A stretch of 64,000 nucleotides of DNA from CAVSRC01 sp963830205 (GCA_963830205.1 CAWHLP010000007.1:16716-80715); one strand, 5' to 3'; shown: positions 1-11,258, numbered from the stretch's first letter. Numbers and translations are program-made. The notes: a model not told the origin generated them from the letters alone.

Positions 1-385
1 TGTCGCCCATCACCCGCATGATCGTGCCGTAGCTGACCGAGCGGTCGCCGCGGATATAGATGCGCTGGTCGAGATTGCCGCCGACCGCGTCGTTGAGCTT
101 GCTGATGAGATCGTCGAGCGGCACCTCGGCCTCCTTGACGAACACCCGTCCGTCGGCGTCGATGGTGACGGCCACCGGATCCTTCTCGGCCGCCAGCGGC
201 TTGGCGTTGGCCTGCGGCAGGTCGACCGGCACGCCGGCGGAGAGCAGCGGCGCGGTGACCATGAACACGATCAGGAGCACCAGCATCACGTCGACGAAGG
301 GCGTGACGTTGATGTCGCTCATCGGCCGCGCCCGCTGGCGTCGGCGGCCCGAGCGCGACCTCAGCGATCCGACGGGTCCCGCCAT
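1..385 (-). CDS. tolR: TolR, Tol-Pal proton channel subunit (partial, C-terminus beyond window)
   Basis: Biopolymer transport protein of the ExbD/TolR family. With TolQ it forms the inner-membrane proton channel that energises the Tol-Pal envelope system during cell constriction. About 128 residues are present and the C-terminus is cut by the window edge. After a basic N-terminus the frame reads SDINVTPFVDVMLVLLIVF, the family's single transmembrane helix with the essential Asp, followed by the periplasmic domain ending near RGDRSVSYGTIMRVMGD. The ATG at 385 lies three bases after the tolQ stop, so the two genes are one transcription unit. Confidence 0.95.
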   Translation of the reverse strand, partial: MAGPVGSLRSRSGRRRQRARPMSDINVTPFVDVMLVLLIVFMVTAPLLSAGVPVDLPQANAKPLAAEKDPVAVTIDADGRVFVKEAEVPLDDLISKLNDAVGGNLDQRIYIRGDRSVSYGTIMRVMGD

Positions 386-388
386 GTC

Positions 389-1102
389 TCAGGTCCTCTC
401 GTCGACCTGGCGCGACAGGATGGCGGAGAACTCGTCACCGAAGCCTTCCAGGCGCTGCTCGATCTTGGCCGCCTCGTTTGACAGCTTGTTGTAGGCGATG
501 ACCGCGGGAATGGCGGCAAGCAGGCCGAGCGCGGTCGCCAGCAGCGCCTCGGCGATGCCGGGCGCCACCACCGCAAGCGCGGTGTTCTTGGAAGCCGCGA
601 TGGCCTGGAACGAGGTCATGATGCCCCATACCGTGCCAAAGAGGCCAACAAATGGCGCCGACGAACCGACCGTTGCCAGGAACAGGAGGCGGCGTTCGAG
701 CCGCTCGGTCTCGCGCCCGATGGTCACGTCGAGCACCTTGTCGATGCGCGTCTGCAGGCCGATCGGCGAGCGCGCACCCGATTCGAACGAGCGTTTCCAC
801 TCGCGCATCGCCGCCACGAACACCGAGGCCATCGCCGTCGGCGTCCGCCCGGTGAGCGAGCGATAGAGGTCCTCCAGCGACTGCCCCGACCAGAACAGCT
901 TCTCGAAGCGGTCCATCTGGCGGCGCACGCGCCCGTAGAGCAGCGTCTTGTCGACGATGATCGCCCAGCTCCAGATCGAGGCGAGCAGCAGGCCGATGAC
1001 GACGATCTTGACGATGATGTGCGCCTGCAAGAACAGGGCAATCAGCGAGACCTCGCCGGTGGTGGGAACTACAAGAGCTGCCTGCGTGACCGCGTCCGGC
1101 AT
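389..1102 (-). CDS. tolQ: TolQ, Tol-Pal proton channel subunit
   Basis: MotA/TolQ/ExbB family inner-membrane protein, 237 residues, usual length. It is the multi-helix partner of TolR in the proton channel driving TolA and Pal. The first helix lies near residues 22-45. The family core, with GTVWGIMTSF (around residue 170) and the following LLATALGLLAAIPAV helix, is intact. The ATG at 1102 gives the expected short periplasmic N-terminus. It follows ybgC on the same strand after a 222-base gap and precedes tolR by three bases. Confidence 0.96.
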   Translation of the reverse strand: MPDAVTQAALVVPTTGEVSLIALFLQAHIIVKIVVIGLLLASIWSWAIIVDKTLLYGRVRRQMDRFEKLFWSGQSLEDLYRSLTGRTPTAMASVFVAAMREWKRSFESGARSPIGLQTRIDKVLDVTIGRETERLERRLLFLATVGSSAPFVGLFGTVWGIMTSFQAIAASKNTALAVVAPGIAEALLATALGLLAAIPAVIAYNKLSNEAAKIEQRLEGFGDEFSAILSRQVDERT

Positions 1103-1313
1103 GAAACCCTGACCTTTCGGATGTCATCCCCGCCCGACATCGGCGGCAAGACTATCCGCGACCGCGGCGCCCGGCCAGCCACGACCATGCGCGCGACGGT
1201 CATTGACGAGGCTGCTTTTGCGGAGCGGCTGTCTCACCCGCAATCTTGTCAAAACGAGGGCGTGCGTCTCTCCTCGGGGCGCGCGAAACCAAGGGAGTCC
1301 TAGGCTTCCACGG

Positions 1314-1328
1314 TTAAGCGAGGGTTAA
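1314..1328. promoter_or_regulatory. Possible CtrA-type box TTAA-N7-TTAA
   Basis: The sequence TTAAGCGAGGGTTAA fits the TTAA-N7-TTAA part of the CtrA consensus (usually TTAA-N7-TTAAC). It overlaps the ybgC stop codon and lies about 210 bases upstream of tolQ. The match is direct; any function is inference, and the distance to tolQ is longer than usual for a CtrA promoter. Confidence 0.3.
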
Positions 1329-1795
1329 GGCGCGGCGCGCCCGAGAAGCACCGCGCGCACCGCGTCCGGCAGCCGCCGGGCGCGGCCCTCGCCGTTGATC
1401 ATCACCACCGTCACTTCCGCCGTGACCAGCACGTCGTCGCCGCGCCTGACCGTCTGGGTCAGGATGATTCGGGCGCCGCGCAGCTCCCCCGCCTGGGTTT
1501 CGACCTCGAGCACGTCGTCGATTCGCGCCGCCTTGAGGAAGTCGGCGGTGATCCGGCGGACGGCGAAGGCCAGCGCCTCGCCCTGCTCGCCGAGCTCGCC
1601 GCGGTCGAGCGCGTCGTGGCCGACGCCGAGGCAGCGCAGGAAATCCGAGCGCCCGCGCTCCATGAAGCGGATATAGGCTCCGTGGTAGACAACACCGGAG
1701 AAATCGGTGTCCTCGAAATAGACGCGCACCGGCAGGACATGCCCGCCCGGAACCAGTCGACCGGCAAGGTCGGGCCATCTGTCGTCGGCGCTCAT
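1325..1795 (-). CDS. ybgC: YbgC, Tol-Pal-associated acyl-CoA thioesterase
   Basis: Hot-dog fold thioesterase of the 4-hydroxybenzoyl-CoA thioesterase/YbgC family, 156 residues. It hydrolyses short-chain acyl-CoA and is nearly always the gene before tolQ. The family signature RVYFEDTDFSGVVYHGAYI, with the catalytic Asp, is near residues 24-42, and the second strand set (VTAEVTVVMIN) is present near the C-terminus. The ATG at 1795 is 24 bases from the divergent GNAT gene. It is co-oriented with tolQR. Confidence 0.94.
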   Translation of the reverse strand: MSADDRWPDLAGRLVPGGHVLPVRVYFEDTDFSGVVYHGAYIRFMERGRSDFLRCLGVGHDALDRGELGEQGEALAFAVRRITADFLKAARIDDVLEVETQAGELRGARIILTQTVRRGDDVLVTAEVTVVMINGEGRARRLPDAVRAVLLGRAAP

Positions 1796-2211
1796 CGCTC
1801 GTCACACGCTGGGTTCAACATGGCAGACATCTCTATCAGACCCTTCGCCGAAGCGGACCTCCCGGCGGTTGCCGCGCTTCTCGGCGAACTCGGCTACCCG
1901 ACCACGCTCGACCAGATGCGGCAGCGGATCGACAGGATCGCACGCCACCCCGACCACGCCACCTTCGTCGCCGTGGCGGATGGTCGCGTCGTCGGCCTGA
2001 CCGGCGCCTATGTCACGCCGTCCTACGAGCACGACGCGCCGACCGGACGCCTGACCGCCGTTGTGGTGAGCGGGACCGTTCAGGGACTCGGTATCGGCCG
2101 GCAGCTCATCGCAGCGGCGGAGGACTGGGTGCGCGCGCGCGGCGCGCACGTGATGATGCTCAACAGCCACAACCGCCGCGACGGCGCCCACGCCTTCTAC
2201 CGGCGCCTCGG

Positions 2212-4211
<2,000 letters not shown>

Positions 4212-4245
4212 TTCCGGCAGCACCTCCTGTTCCGACGAGACGGCG

Positions 4246-4322
4246 GCTCGCGACCCACACGAGCGAGGATATGGTCCGGACTCAGGGGGCGACCACCACC
4301 GGCGGCGGATTTTCCGGGGCGA
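4246..4322 (-). pseudogene. Orphan Nudix 3'-end fragment (copy A)
   Basis: Minus-strand reading gives WFAPENPPPVVVAP and, after a one-base shift, LSPDHILARVG. This matches the C-terminus of the Nudix gene at 8.0 kb (WFDPRDPPSVPVAP / LTRDHILRLR). No Nudix box or upstream part is present. The fragment sits between the GH15 start and the GT39 start. It is a degenerate relic, not a gene. Confidence 0.55.
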
Positions 4323-4386
4323 ACCACGTTCACGCTGACCCGCTATGGTCCCACGCGCACCGGCCAACGTGCTATAAGGACAGCAC

Positions 4387-5982
4387 ATGCGTTCGAGCGG
4401 GGCTGGGAACGCAGCACCCGCGTGCCGGAGTGCGCGAGGCGCGGTGGGCGAGAACGGCTTAGCTTCGGGACTATCCCTGGACTGGGCGCGACCATCCGTC
4501 ATTCTCGGGCTGGTGACCCTTGGCGCGCATCTTGTCGCCAACGGCAACTATGACTTCTTCCGCGACGAGCTGTATTTCATCGTCTGTGGACAGCACCCGG
4601 CCTGGGGTTATGTCGATCAGCCGCCGCTCGTGCCTCTGCTCGCCGCCGGGTCATATGCGCTGGGCGGCGGTGTCCTCCTGACGTTCCGGCTGTTGCCGGC
4701 GCTGGCGCTGGCGACCACGGTCGCGTTGACGGCGGAGTTCGTGCGCGTCATCGGTGGCGGACGTTTCGCCCAATGGCTGGCCGGGCTGTGCGCTCTGCTC
4801 GCCCCTGTCTTCCTTATCGAGGGCGTGCTGTTCTCCACCGACACCTTCCAGGCACTGACCTGGCTCGGGCTCGCCTGGGTCCTGGTGCGCCTGGAGCAGA
4901 CGGGGGACGAGCGCTTCTGGCTCGTCTTCGGCCTGATCACCGGCTTCAGCCTCGAAACCAAATATGCGATCGCCTTCTTCATCGTGGCGCTGGCGGTCGG
5001 ACTGCTCGCGACGCCGCAACGCAGGTCGCTGCTACGCTCCTGGGTCTATCTCGGCGCGCTCGTCGCCGCGGTGATGGTGCTGCCCAACGTGCTGTGGCAG
5101 CAGGCCCATGGCTGGCCGTTCCTCGAACTCGGACGGGCCGCCGTGAACGGCAAGAACACCGTTCTATCGCCGCTCGACTATTTCGCGCAGCAGTTCCTCC
5201 AGGTCGGTCCCCTCGGCATGGTCGTGGTGCTGTGCGGCCTCTATGCCGGCGTCGCCCGCCCCAGGCTCAAGACGGCACGCGCCCTTGCGATCGCGTGGCT
5301 CGTCCTGTTCGTGATCTTCGTTACCGAGCACGGCAAGCCTTATTATCTGGCACCGATCTATCCGGCGCTGCTGGCCTTCGGTGCGCAGTGGGTCGAGCAA
5401 TGGCTGGGCAAGGCGGTCGGGCGCGCTGCCGCGCTAGCGGGCGTCGTCGTGGTGGGAATCCTGATGGCACCGCTTGTCTTGCCGATCCTCCCGGTCGACA
5501 CGCTCATCCGCTATCAGCAGATGGCCGGTGGTCCACCGCCTGCCACCGGCGAGCGCCTGAAGACCGGCGCGCTGCCGCAATATTTCGCCGACATGTTCGG
5601 CTGGCGCGAAATGGCGGCGAAGGTCGCGGAGGTCTATCGGTCCCTGCCGGCCGAGGAGCAGGCCAGCGCCGTATTCTTCGGCAACAACTACGGCGAGGCC
5701 GCCGCGATCGACGTCTATGGACGCAGCCTCGGCCTGCCGCCGGCGATCAGTGGCCACAACAACTATTATCTCTGGGGCCCGCGCGGCCACGACGGCAGCG
5801 TGATCATCATCATCGGCGGAAGCGCCAGCCAATATGCCGAGATGTTCCGCTCGTCCCGGGTAGCCGGCCGGATCGACGCGCCCTACGCCATGCCCTACGA
5901 GACGAACCAGCCGATCTATGTGCTCTCCGGGATCAAGGCGCCGCTGGAAAACTCATGGCCGCGGGTCAAGCACTACGAATAG
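4387..5982 (+). CDS. Glycosyltransferase family 39 (ArnT/PMT-like) membrane protein
   Basis: Polytopic membrane glycosyltransferase that uses a lipid-linked sugar donor, 531 residues. An N-terminal helix leads to the family loop NYDFFRDELYFIVCGQHPAW (around residues 52-75), whose Asp-Glu pair is the proposed catalytic site, followed by GYVDQPPLVPL. About ten further hydrophobic helices follow, then a soluble periplasmic C-terminal domain of about 150 residues (FGNNYGEAAAIDVYG, GHNNYYLWGPRGHDGS). The ATG at 4387 has AAGGAC upstream. Residues 1-35 are poorly conserved in look, so a later start is possible. The acceptor is unknown. Confidence 0.85.
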   Translation: MRSSGAGNAAPACRSARGAVGENGLASGLSLDWARPSVILGLVTLGAHLVANGNYDFFRDELYFIVCGQHPAWGYVDQPPLVPLLAAGSYALGGGVLLTFRLLPALALATTVALTAEFVRVIGGGRFAQWLAGLCALLAPVFLIEGVLFSTDTFQALTWLGLAWVLVRLEQTGDERFWLVFGLITGFSLETKYAIAFFIVALAVGLLATPQRRSLLRSWVYLGALVAAVMVLPNVLWQQAHGWPFLELGRAAVNGKNTVLSPLDYFAQQFLQVGPLGMVVVLCGLYAGVARPRLKTARALAIAWLVLFVIFVTEHGKPYYLAPIYPALLAFGAQWVEQWLGKAVGRAAALAGVVVVGILMAPLVLPILPVDTLIRYQQMAGGPPPATGERLKTGALPQYFADMFGWREMAAKVAEVYRSLPAEEQASAVFFGNNYGEAAAIDVYGRSLGLPPAISGHNNYYLWGPRGHDGSVIIIIGGSASQYAEMFRSSRVAGRIDAPYAMPYETNQPIYVLSGIKAPLENSWPRVKHYE

Positions 5983-6014
5983 ACGACGCCCCGGCCCGTG
6001 GGCCGTTCGATCGA

Positions 6015-6088
6015 CACGGGCGGAGGATAGGATCGCGGGTGAGCGGGGCGACAGGGACCGCCGGCGGATCTTCCGGGTCGCGGGACTT
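6015..6088 (-). pseudogene. Orphan Nudix 3'-end fragment (copy B)
   Basis: Immediately downstream of the DHA2 transporter stop, the minus strand reads SRDPEDPPAVPVAPLTRDPI. This is the same C-terminal Nudix segment as in the gene at 8.0 kb (RDPPSVPVAPLTRDHI), at clearly diverged nucleotide level. There is no stop at the expected place and no Nudix box, so this is a relic. Confidence 0.6.
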
Positions 6089-7681
6089 CTACTCGACCAT
6101 CACCGCGGCCGGTTCAACCTCCTGCTCCCGTGCCTGCCGGGTGGGACCGACCGACGGTGTCCCCACCGTCTTCTGGCGCAGCAGCAACAACAACGGCAGG
6201 GCGCACAGGGTGATCACGAACATGGTCCGGAAATCGTCGAGATAGGCGATCATCGCGGCCTGCTGCGTGACCAGGCCGTTCAACTGGGCCAACGTCTGGG
6301 CTCCCGCCGGCGTCGCCAGCATCGCCGGGTTCACGCCCAAGGCCGGCAGGTTCTGGCTGAACAGGCTGATCTGGGCAGCGAGGTCGGCGTGGTTGACCTG
6401 GATGTTGGTGGCGAGCAGCGCCGCCATGATCGAGATACCGATGGAGGACCCGATACTGCGGATGAGGTTGAACAGGCTCGACGCCTCGGTGCGCAGGCGC
6501 GGATCGAGCGTGCGGAAGGCGATGGTCGTCAGCGGCACGAAGACGAAGCCGAGGCCGAAGCCCTGGGTGATGCCGGATACGATCAGCGGCCAGTAATCCA
6601 TGCCGAGGTCGAAGCCGGTCATCTGGTACAGCGAAAAGGCCGTCGTCGACAGGCCGAAGCCGACCAGCAGGCGCGGATCGATCTTGCCGACCAGCCGGCC
6701 GACGATCATCATCGCCGCGATCGTGCCGAATCCGCGCGGCGCCAGAACCAGACCGACGGTGATGACTGAATAGCCCATCAGATTCTGGAGCATCAGGGGC
6801 AGCAAGGCCATGGTGGCGAGCAGCACGATGCCGACCGCGAAAATCAGGATCAGCGACGAGGTGAGGTTGCGATCGGTGAACAGGCGCCGGTCGAGGAATG
6901 GCTCGTCATGGGTGATGGTGTGGACCAGGAACATCCAGGCGGCGGAGATGGCGATGCCCAGTTCGAGCAGCACTTCAGGAGACTGGAACCAGTCGAGCTC
7001 GGAGCCGCGGTCGAGCATGATCTGCAAAGCGCCGACAGCCACGGCGAGGAAGCCGAAGCCGAGAAAATCGAACTTGCGCAAGCGGCGCACCGTGTCGGGC
7101 ATGAACAGCACGATGCCGGTGAGCGCGGCCAGCCCGACCGGCACGTTGATGTAGAACACCCAGCGCCAACTGAAATTCTCGGTGATATAGGCGCCGATGA
7201 CCGGACCGGCGATCGGCGCGACCATGATGCCCATGCCCCACAGCGCCATGGCCTGGCCGTGGCGTTCGCGCGGGTTGATGTCGAGGATGACCGACTGCGA
7301 CAGCGGCGCCAGCGCCGCGCCGAAGGCGCCCTGCATGATGCGAAACAGCACCATCTCTTCCAAACCGAGGGCGGTGCCGCACAGCGCCGAGGAGGCGACG
7401 AAGCCGGCGACGCAGATGGCGAACAGCTTCTTGCGGCCGATATTGTCCGACAGCCAGCCGGTGATCGGCGTCATGATCGCCTGGGCGACGATATAGGAGG
7501 TGAGCACCCAGGTGACGGTCTGCTGATCGGCGCCAAGGCTCGCCTGCATGTGCGGCAGGGCGACGTTGGCGATGGTCATGTCGAGCATCACCATGATCTG
7601 AGAGATCATCACCGACGCGGTCATGAGGAAGCGATGCTTCACTTCCATGACGGGGGGATCGTAGGAGGCGGCGGCGCTCAC
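6089..7681 (-). CDS. DHA2 family MFS multidrug exporter (EmrB/QacA type)
   Basis: Major facilitator with 14 predicted transmembrane helices, 530 residues, a normal length for EmrB-type drug:H+ antiporters. DHA2 hallmarks are visible: MVMLDMTIANVALPHMQ in helix 1 (motif D1), GWLSDNIGRKKLF in loop 2-3 (motif A), and GAYITENFSWRWVFYINVP (motif C region and helix 6). The listed start is GTG at 7681, and an internal ATG at 7648 (MEVKHRFLMT) is an alternative. EmrB proteins normally work with a periplasmic adaptor EmrA; the adjacent emrA is only a 3' remnant, so efflux across the outer membrane would need another adaptor. Confidence 0.93.
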   Translation of the reverse strand: MSAAASYDPPVMEVKHRFLMTASVMISQIMVMLDMTIANVALPHMQASLGADQQTVTWVLTSYIVAQAIMTPITGWLSDNIGRKKLFAICVAGFVASSALCGTALGLEEMVLFRIMQGAFGAALAPLSQSVILDINPRERHGQAMALWGMGIMVAPIAGPVIGAYITENFSWRWVFYINVPVGLAALTGIVLFMPDTVRRLRKFDFLGFGFLAVAVGALQIMLDRGSELDWFQSPEVLLELGIAISAAWMFLVHTITHDEPFLDRRLFTDRNLTSSLILIFAVGIVLLATMALLPLMLQNLMGYSVITVGLVLAPRGFGTIAAMMIVGRLVGKIDPRLLVGFGLSTTAFSLYQMTGFDLGMDYWPLIVSGITQGFGLGFVFVPLTTIAFRTLDPRLRTEASSLFNLIRSIGSSIGISIMAALLATNIQVNHADLAAQISLFSQNLPALGVNPAMLATPAGAQTLAQLNGLVTQQAAMIAYLDDFRTMFVITLCALPLLLLLRQKTVGTPSVGPTRQAREQEVEPAAVMVE

Positions 7682-7704
7682 GGCTTCAACTCAGCGATAG
7701 GAGG

Positions 7705-7875
7705 TCAGGTCGCGGCTGCGTGGGGCAACACCACCTTGGTGTCGACCGTCACAGCGTCGCTGAAGCCTGGGATCACTGGCGCGTCGGGTCCACTTTCGCC
7801 AAGCGAATACGCACCGGCACCCGCTGGACGACCTTGAAGACCGCAGCGGCCCCAAGAATGAAGCATGGCCGTCCT
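7705..7875 (-). pseudogene. EmrA/HlyD membrane fusion protein, 3' remnant
   Basis: The minus strand just before the DHA2 gene reads AVFKVVQRVPVRIRLAKVDP in one frame. After a one-base shift it continues as PVIPGFSDAVTVDTKVVLP, with a stop at 7705. FKVVQRVPVRI is the conserved C-terminal strand of EmrA-type HlyD adaptors, which form operons emrA-emrB. The rest of the gene (coiled coil, lipoyl domain, signal anchor) is absent. This looks like true decay, not just an indel. Confidence 0.65.
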
Positions 7876-8015
7876 CGCGCCAATTGTCGCGCGGCACGGT
7901 AGGTCTCCGCGGGTGACGCGCGTTGATTTGGCGCAATCTCTGCGCGGCAGGACCGCCGCGCCCGTTTCAGGCGGATGGCGCGTTGCGCTGACACGCGATC
8001 AACGCAGTGGTCGGT
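7876..8015. other. Intergenic sequence without recognisable gene
   Basis: Between the emrA remnant and the Nudix stop there is no convincing coding signal on either strand. Short open frames here are rich in Arg and Ala, as expected of high-GC non-coding DNA. Confidence 0.5.
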
Positions 8016-8402
8016 TCAGCGTAAGCGCAGGATGTGGTCCCGCGTCAGCGGCGCAACAGGGACGGACGGCGGATCGCGCGGATCGAACCACAGAAGCTCG
8101 GCGATTTCGGCACGCGGCGCGGCGGCGCCAATCAACCGCCACTTCGTAGACCGCCGCCACCACCTCGCGACCGCTCTCATTGGCGGCGCGGGCGCGGAAC
8201 GTGCCGAGCGGTCGGACCGAGCCGGCAATGATGGTGAGGCCGAGTTCCTCGTCGAGCTCGCGCGCCAGCGCCGCGAGGTCGTCCTCGCCCGGCTCGCGCT
8301 TTCCCCCCGGCTGCATGAAGGCCTGCGTGCCCTGCTTGCGCACCAGCAGAGTGCGGCCGTCATTGTCGCGGATCACCGCCGCCACGATCTCGATCGGCGG
8401 GC

Positions 8403-8406
<4 letters not shown>
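8016..8406 (-). pseudogene. Nudix hydrolase (8-oxo-dGTPase/MutT-like), one frameshift
   Basis: Nudix enzymes hydrolyse nucleoside diphosphates linked to another moiety. The frame from ATG 8406 carries a perfect Nudix box (G-x5-E-x7-RE-x2-EE-x-G), GKREPGEDDLAALARELDEE. Near 8130 one surplus base (AA on the plus strand) breaks the frame after VYEVAVD. The continuation in the next frame is GAAAPRAEIAELLWFDP ... LTRDHILRLR, stop at 8016, giving about 130 residues, a typical size. The start overlaps the ruvB stop by ATGA, so it is translated with ruvB. It could be intact in the organism if the break is an assembly error. Confidence 0.82.
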
Positions 8407-9439
<1,033 letters not shown>

Positions 9440-9443
<4 letters not shown>

Positions 9444-9874
9444 GGCGGCCCCGCCAGCGCGCGCGTCAGCCACCAGCAGACCAACGTCGCCACCGTGGCG
9501 CCGACGAAGGTCAGCACGGAGAGCGCGCCGGTGGCTCCCTCGCTCGCCAGGAACAGGCCCCAGATGACGCCGAGGCTGGCGCCAAGGCCGACGGCAAGCG
9601 TGGCGGCGACCGGACGCGCCATCACCTGACGGGCGGCGATCACGGCGCCGACCACGACGACCGGCAGGGCGACGGTGAGGCAGGAATAGAAGAAGGCGCC
9701 GCCGGGATCATGGGCAAAGTCGGGTGGCACCGCGTGGAGCGCGATCAGCGCCAGGAAGATCGTGCCGCCGCCGATGAGCGCCCCGACGACGACAAAGACC
9801 AGGAGCGTGGCCGCCGCGCCCGACAGCCGCCTGGCCATCCCGGTGATGTGCGCGCTCTCCTCCACCGTGGTCAT
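9440..9874 (-). CDS. Small membrane protein between ruvA and ruvB
   Basis: 144 residues with about four hydrophobic helices (LVFVVVGALIGGGTIFLALI, a second near FFYSCLTVALPVVVVGAVI, then LAVGLGASLGVIWGLFLA and LTFVGATVATLVCWWL). I do not recognise a named family. The ATG at 9874 has a purine-rich site (GGAGGCAGGG), and the stop overlaps the ruvB start by ATGA, which argues strongly that it is a real translated gene coupled to ruvB. It has no obvious link to recombination. Confidence 0.75.
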
Positions 9875-9947
9875 CCCTGCCTCCGCCGCCCGGCAGTTCC
9901 AGTCTCTACCCCAGTCGGGCCGTCTCGCGCATCCGGCGCGTGATTCG

Positions 9948-10565
9948 TCATCGCGCCAGCTCCTTGAGGCCGAGGCGGATGAGCTGCTCGGCAGTGGCGC
10001 CTTCCCCGGCGGAGCGCGACGCGGCGGCGACCGCGGCCGACGCCTGCACCTGGGCGTAGCCGAGGTTGACGAGCGCCGAGACGGCATCGGCAACCGGCTG
10101 CGGCGCGCGATGCTCGGCAAGGTCCGCCTGGAGATGCACCACCGCCGGGTCGGCGCTGGAATATTCCGGCGCCTTGTCGCGCAGTTCCGCCGCGATGCGC
10201 TCGGCGACCTTCTTGCCGACGCCCGGCGCCCGCGACAGCGCCGCCTTGTCCTGCAACGCGATGGCCGTCGCCAGATCGCCGGGCTTGAGCGTGCCCAGCA
10301 CCGCCAGCGCCACCCGCGCGCCGACCCCCTGCACGGTCATCAGCAGGCGGAACCACTCGCGCTCGAGGTCGCTGGCGAAGCCGTAGAGGCGGATCAGGTC
10401 CTCGCGCACATAGGTCTCGATCGACAGCGTCGCCGCCTCGCCGACGGCGGGCAGCGCCTGCAGGGTGCGCACCGAGCAGTAGACCTGGTAGCCGACGCCG
10501 CCGACATCGACGACGACCCAGTCCTCGCCGTAGGAATCGATGACGCCGCGCAGCTTGCCGATCAT
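9948..10565 (-). CDS. ruvA: RuvA, Holliday junction DNA-binding protein
   Basis: 205-residue tetrameric protein that recognises the Holliday junction and recruits RuvB. Domain I (OB fold) begins MIGKLRGVIDSYGEDWVVVD. Domain II has the two helix-hairpin-helix motifs (TVQGVGARVALAVL and APGVGKKVAERIA). Domain III (RuvB-binding) is at the C-terminus (AVSALVNLGYAQVQA). The ATG at 10565 overlaps the stop of the PIN toxin gene by ATGA, so ruvA translation is coupled to that gene rather than to ruvC. Confidence 0.96.
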   Translation of the reverse strand: MIGKLRGVIDSYGEDWVVVDVGGVGYQVYCSVRTLQALPAVGEAATLSIETYVREDLIRLYGFASDLEREWFRLLMTVQGVGARVALAVLGTLKPGDLATAIALQDKAALSRAPGVGKKVAERIAAELRDKAPEYSSADPAVVHLQADLAEHRAPQPVADAVSALVNLGYAQVQASAAVAAASRSAGEGATAEQLIRLGLKELAR

Positions 10566-10978
10566 GGCCGCGTCTCCGGCGCAACGATCCTGAGGGTGGG
10601 GAAGGCCTGGCGGTAGCGACCGAGGTCGCGCGTCAGGAGGTCGTAGCCTTTCACGTCGGCGTGGGCGCCGATGTAGAAATGGGGCAAGGGCGAACGCTTG
10701 GTTCCGCCGGAGCGGCGATAGGCGAGGAAGGCCCGCCCGGCACTGAAGGCGGCCTCCCAGGGCAGGTCTTCCCGGACGAACCGGTCGGCGCCCAGCGCCT
10801 CATCCAGCCGGCGCTGGGTCGGGAACATCGCTGCGACTTCGGCATAGATGATCGGATTGATAACGAGGTTGCCCGCTTCACGCGCCGCGACCAGATGCTG
10901 GCGCGACCATTCGCGCCAGTCGGGATCGGCCGCGAAGATATCGATCAGCACGTTGGCGTCGACCAGGGTGTCGCTCAT
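10562..10978 (-). CDS. vapC: PIN-domain toxin (VapC-like)
   Basis: Predicted Mg-dependent ribonuclease toxin, 138 residues. PIN acidic residues are visible: DTLVDANVLIDIF at the N-terminus, the Glu in IIYAEVAAMF, and the Asp in the C-terminal YDLLTRDLGRYR. It follows its antitoxin gene with an ATGA overlap, the standard toxin-antitoxin arrangement. Unusually, its own stop overlaps the ruvA start. Whether it is an active toxin or has been fixed as an operon component is unknown. Confidence 0.9.
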   Translation of the reverse strand: MSDTLVDANVLIDIFAADPDWREWSRQHLVAAREAGNLVINPIIYAEVAAMFPTQRRLDEALGADRFVREDLPWEAAFSAGRAFLAYRRSGGTKRSPLPHFYIGAHADVKGYDLLTRDLGRYRQAFPTLRIVAPETRP

Positions 10979-11220
10979 TCGCCGCGCAGCAACTGCATGA
11001 ACTCGTCCGTCGTCATGCCGAGATCGACGATCCCGGTGACGCCGTCGAGATAGTCCGCAAAACCATCGTCCGGCGCCCTGCCCTTGCGCTGGCGCACCGC
11101 CTTGTGGACGAGGATCGCCCCGTCCTGTTCGCTGAAATCGACCTCGGCTCCCGGACGGATGCCGGCACGCCGCCGAATGTGCTTGGGGATGGTCACCTGA
11201 CCCTTGGAGGTGACGCGCAT
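10975..11220 (-). CDS. vapB: AbrB/SpoVT-type antitoxin (VapB-like)
   Basis: 81 residues. The N-terminal swapped-hairpin AbrB DNA-binding domain is MRVTSKGQVTIPKHIRRRAG ... GAEVDFSEQDGAILVHKA, and the C-terminal toxin-binding tail is DGVTGIVDLGMTTDEFMQLL. It should neutralise the downstream PIN toxin and autorepress the operon. A good ribosome site (GGAGGG) precedes the ATG at 11220, and a perfect inverted repeat plus a promoter lie directly upstream. Confidence 0.92.
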   Translation of the reverse strand: MRVTSKGQVTIPKHIRRRAGIRPGAEVDFSEQDGAILVHKAVRQRKGRAPDDGFADYLDGVTGIVDLGMTTDEFMQLLRGE

Positions 11221-11236
11221 GGGAGCCCTCCGAGAA

Positions 11237-11258
11237 TTCTTACCGCAGCCGGTAAGAA
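11237..11258 (-). promoter_or_regulatory. Palindromic operator of the vapBC pair
   Basis: Perfect inverted repeat TTCTTACC-N6-GGTAAGAA, located 17-38 bases upstream of the vapB start and overlapping the -10 region. This is the size and place expected of an autoregulatory AbrB-type antitoxin site. The symmetry is visible; the binding is inferred. Confidence 0.65.

Noticed and set aside
4212..4547. Extension of the GH15 protein to a start near 4547
   Set aside because: The extra 112 residues have no GH15 similarity and overlap the GT39 gene; the ATG at 4211 with GGAGGTG gives the normal family start.
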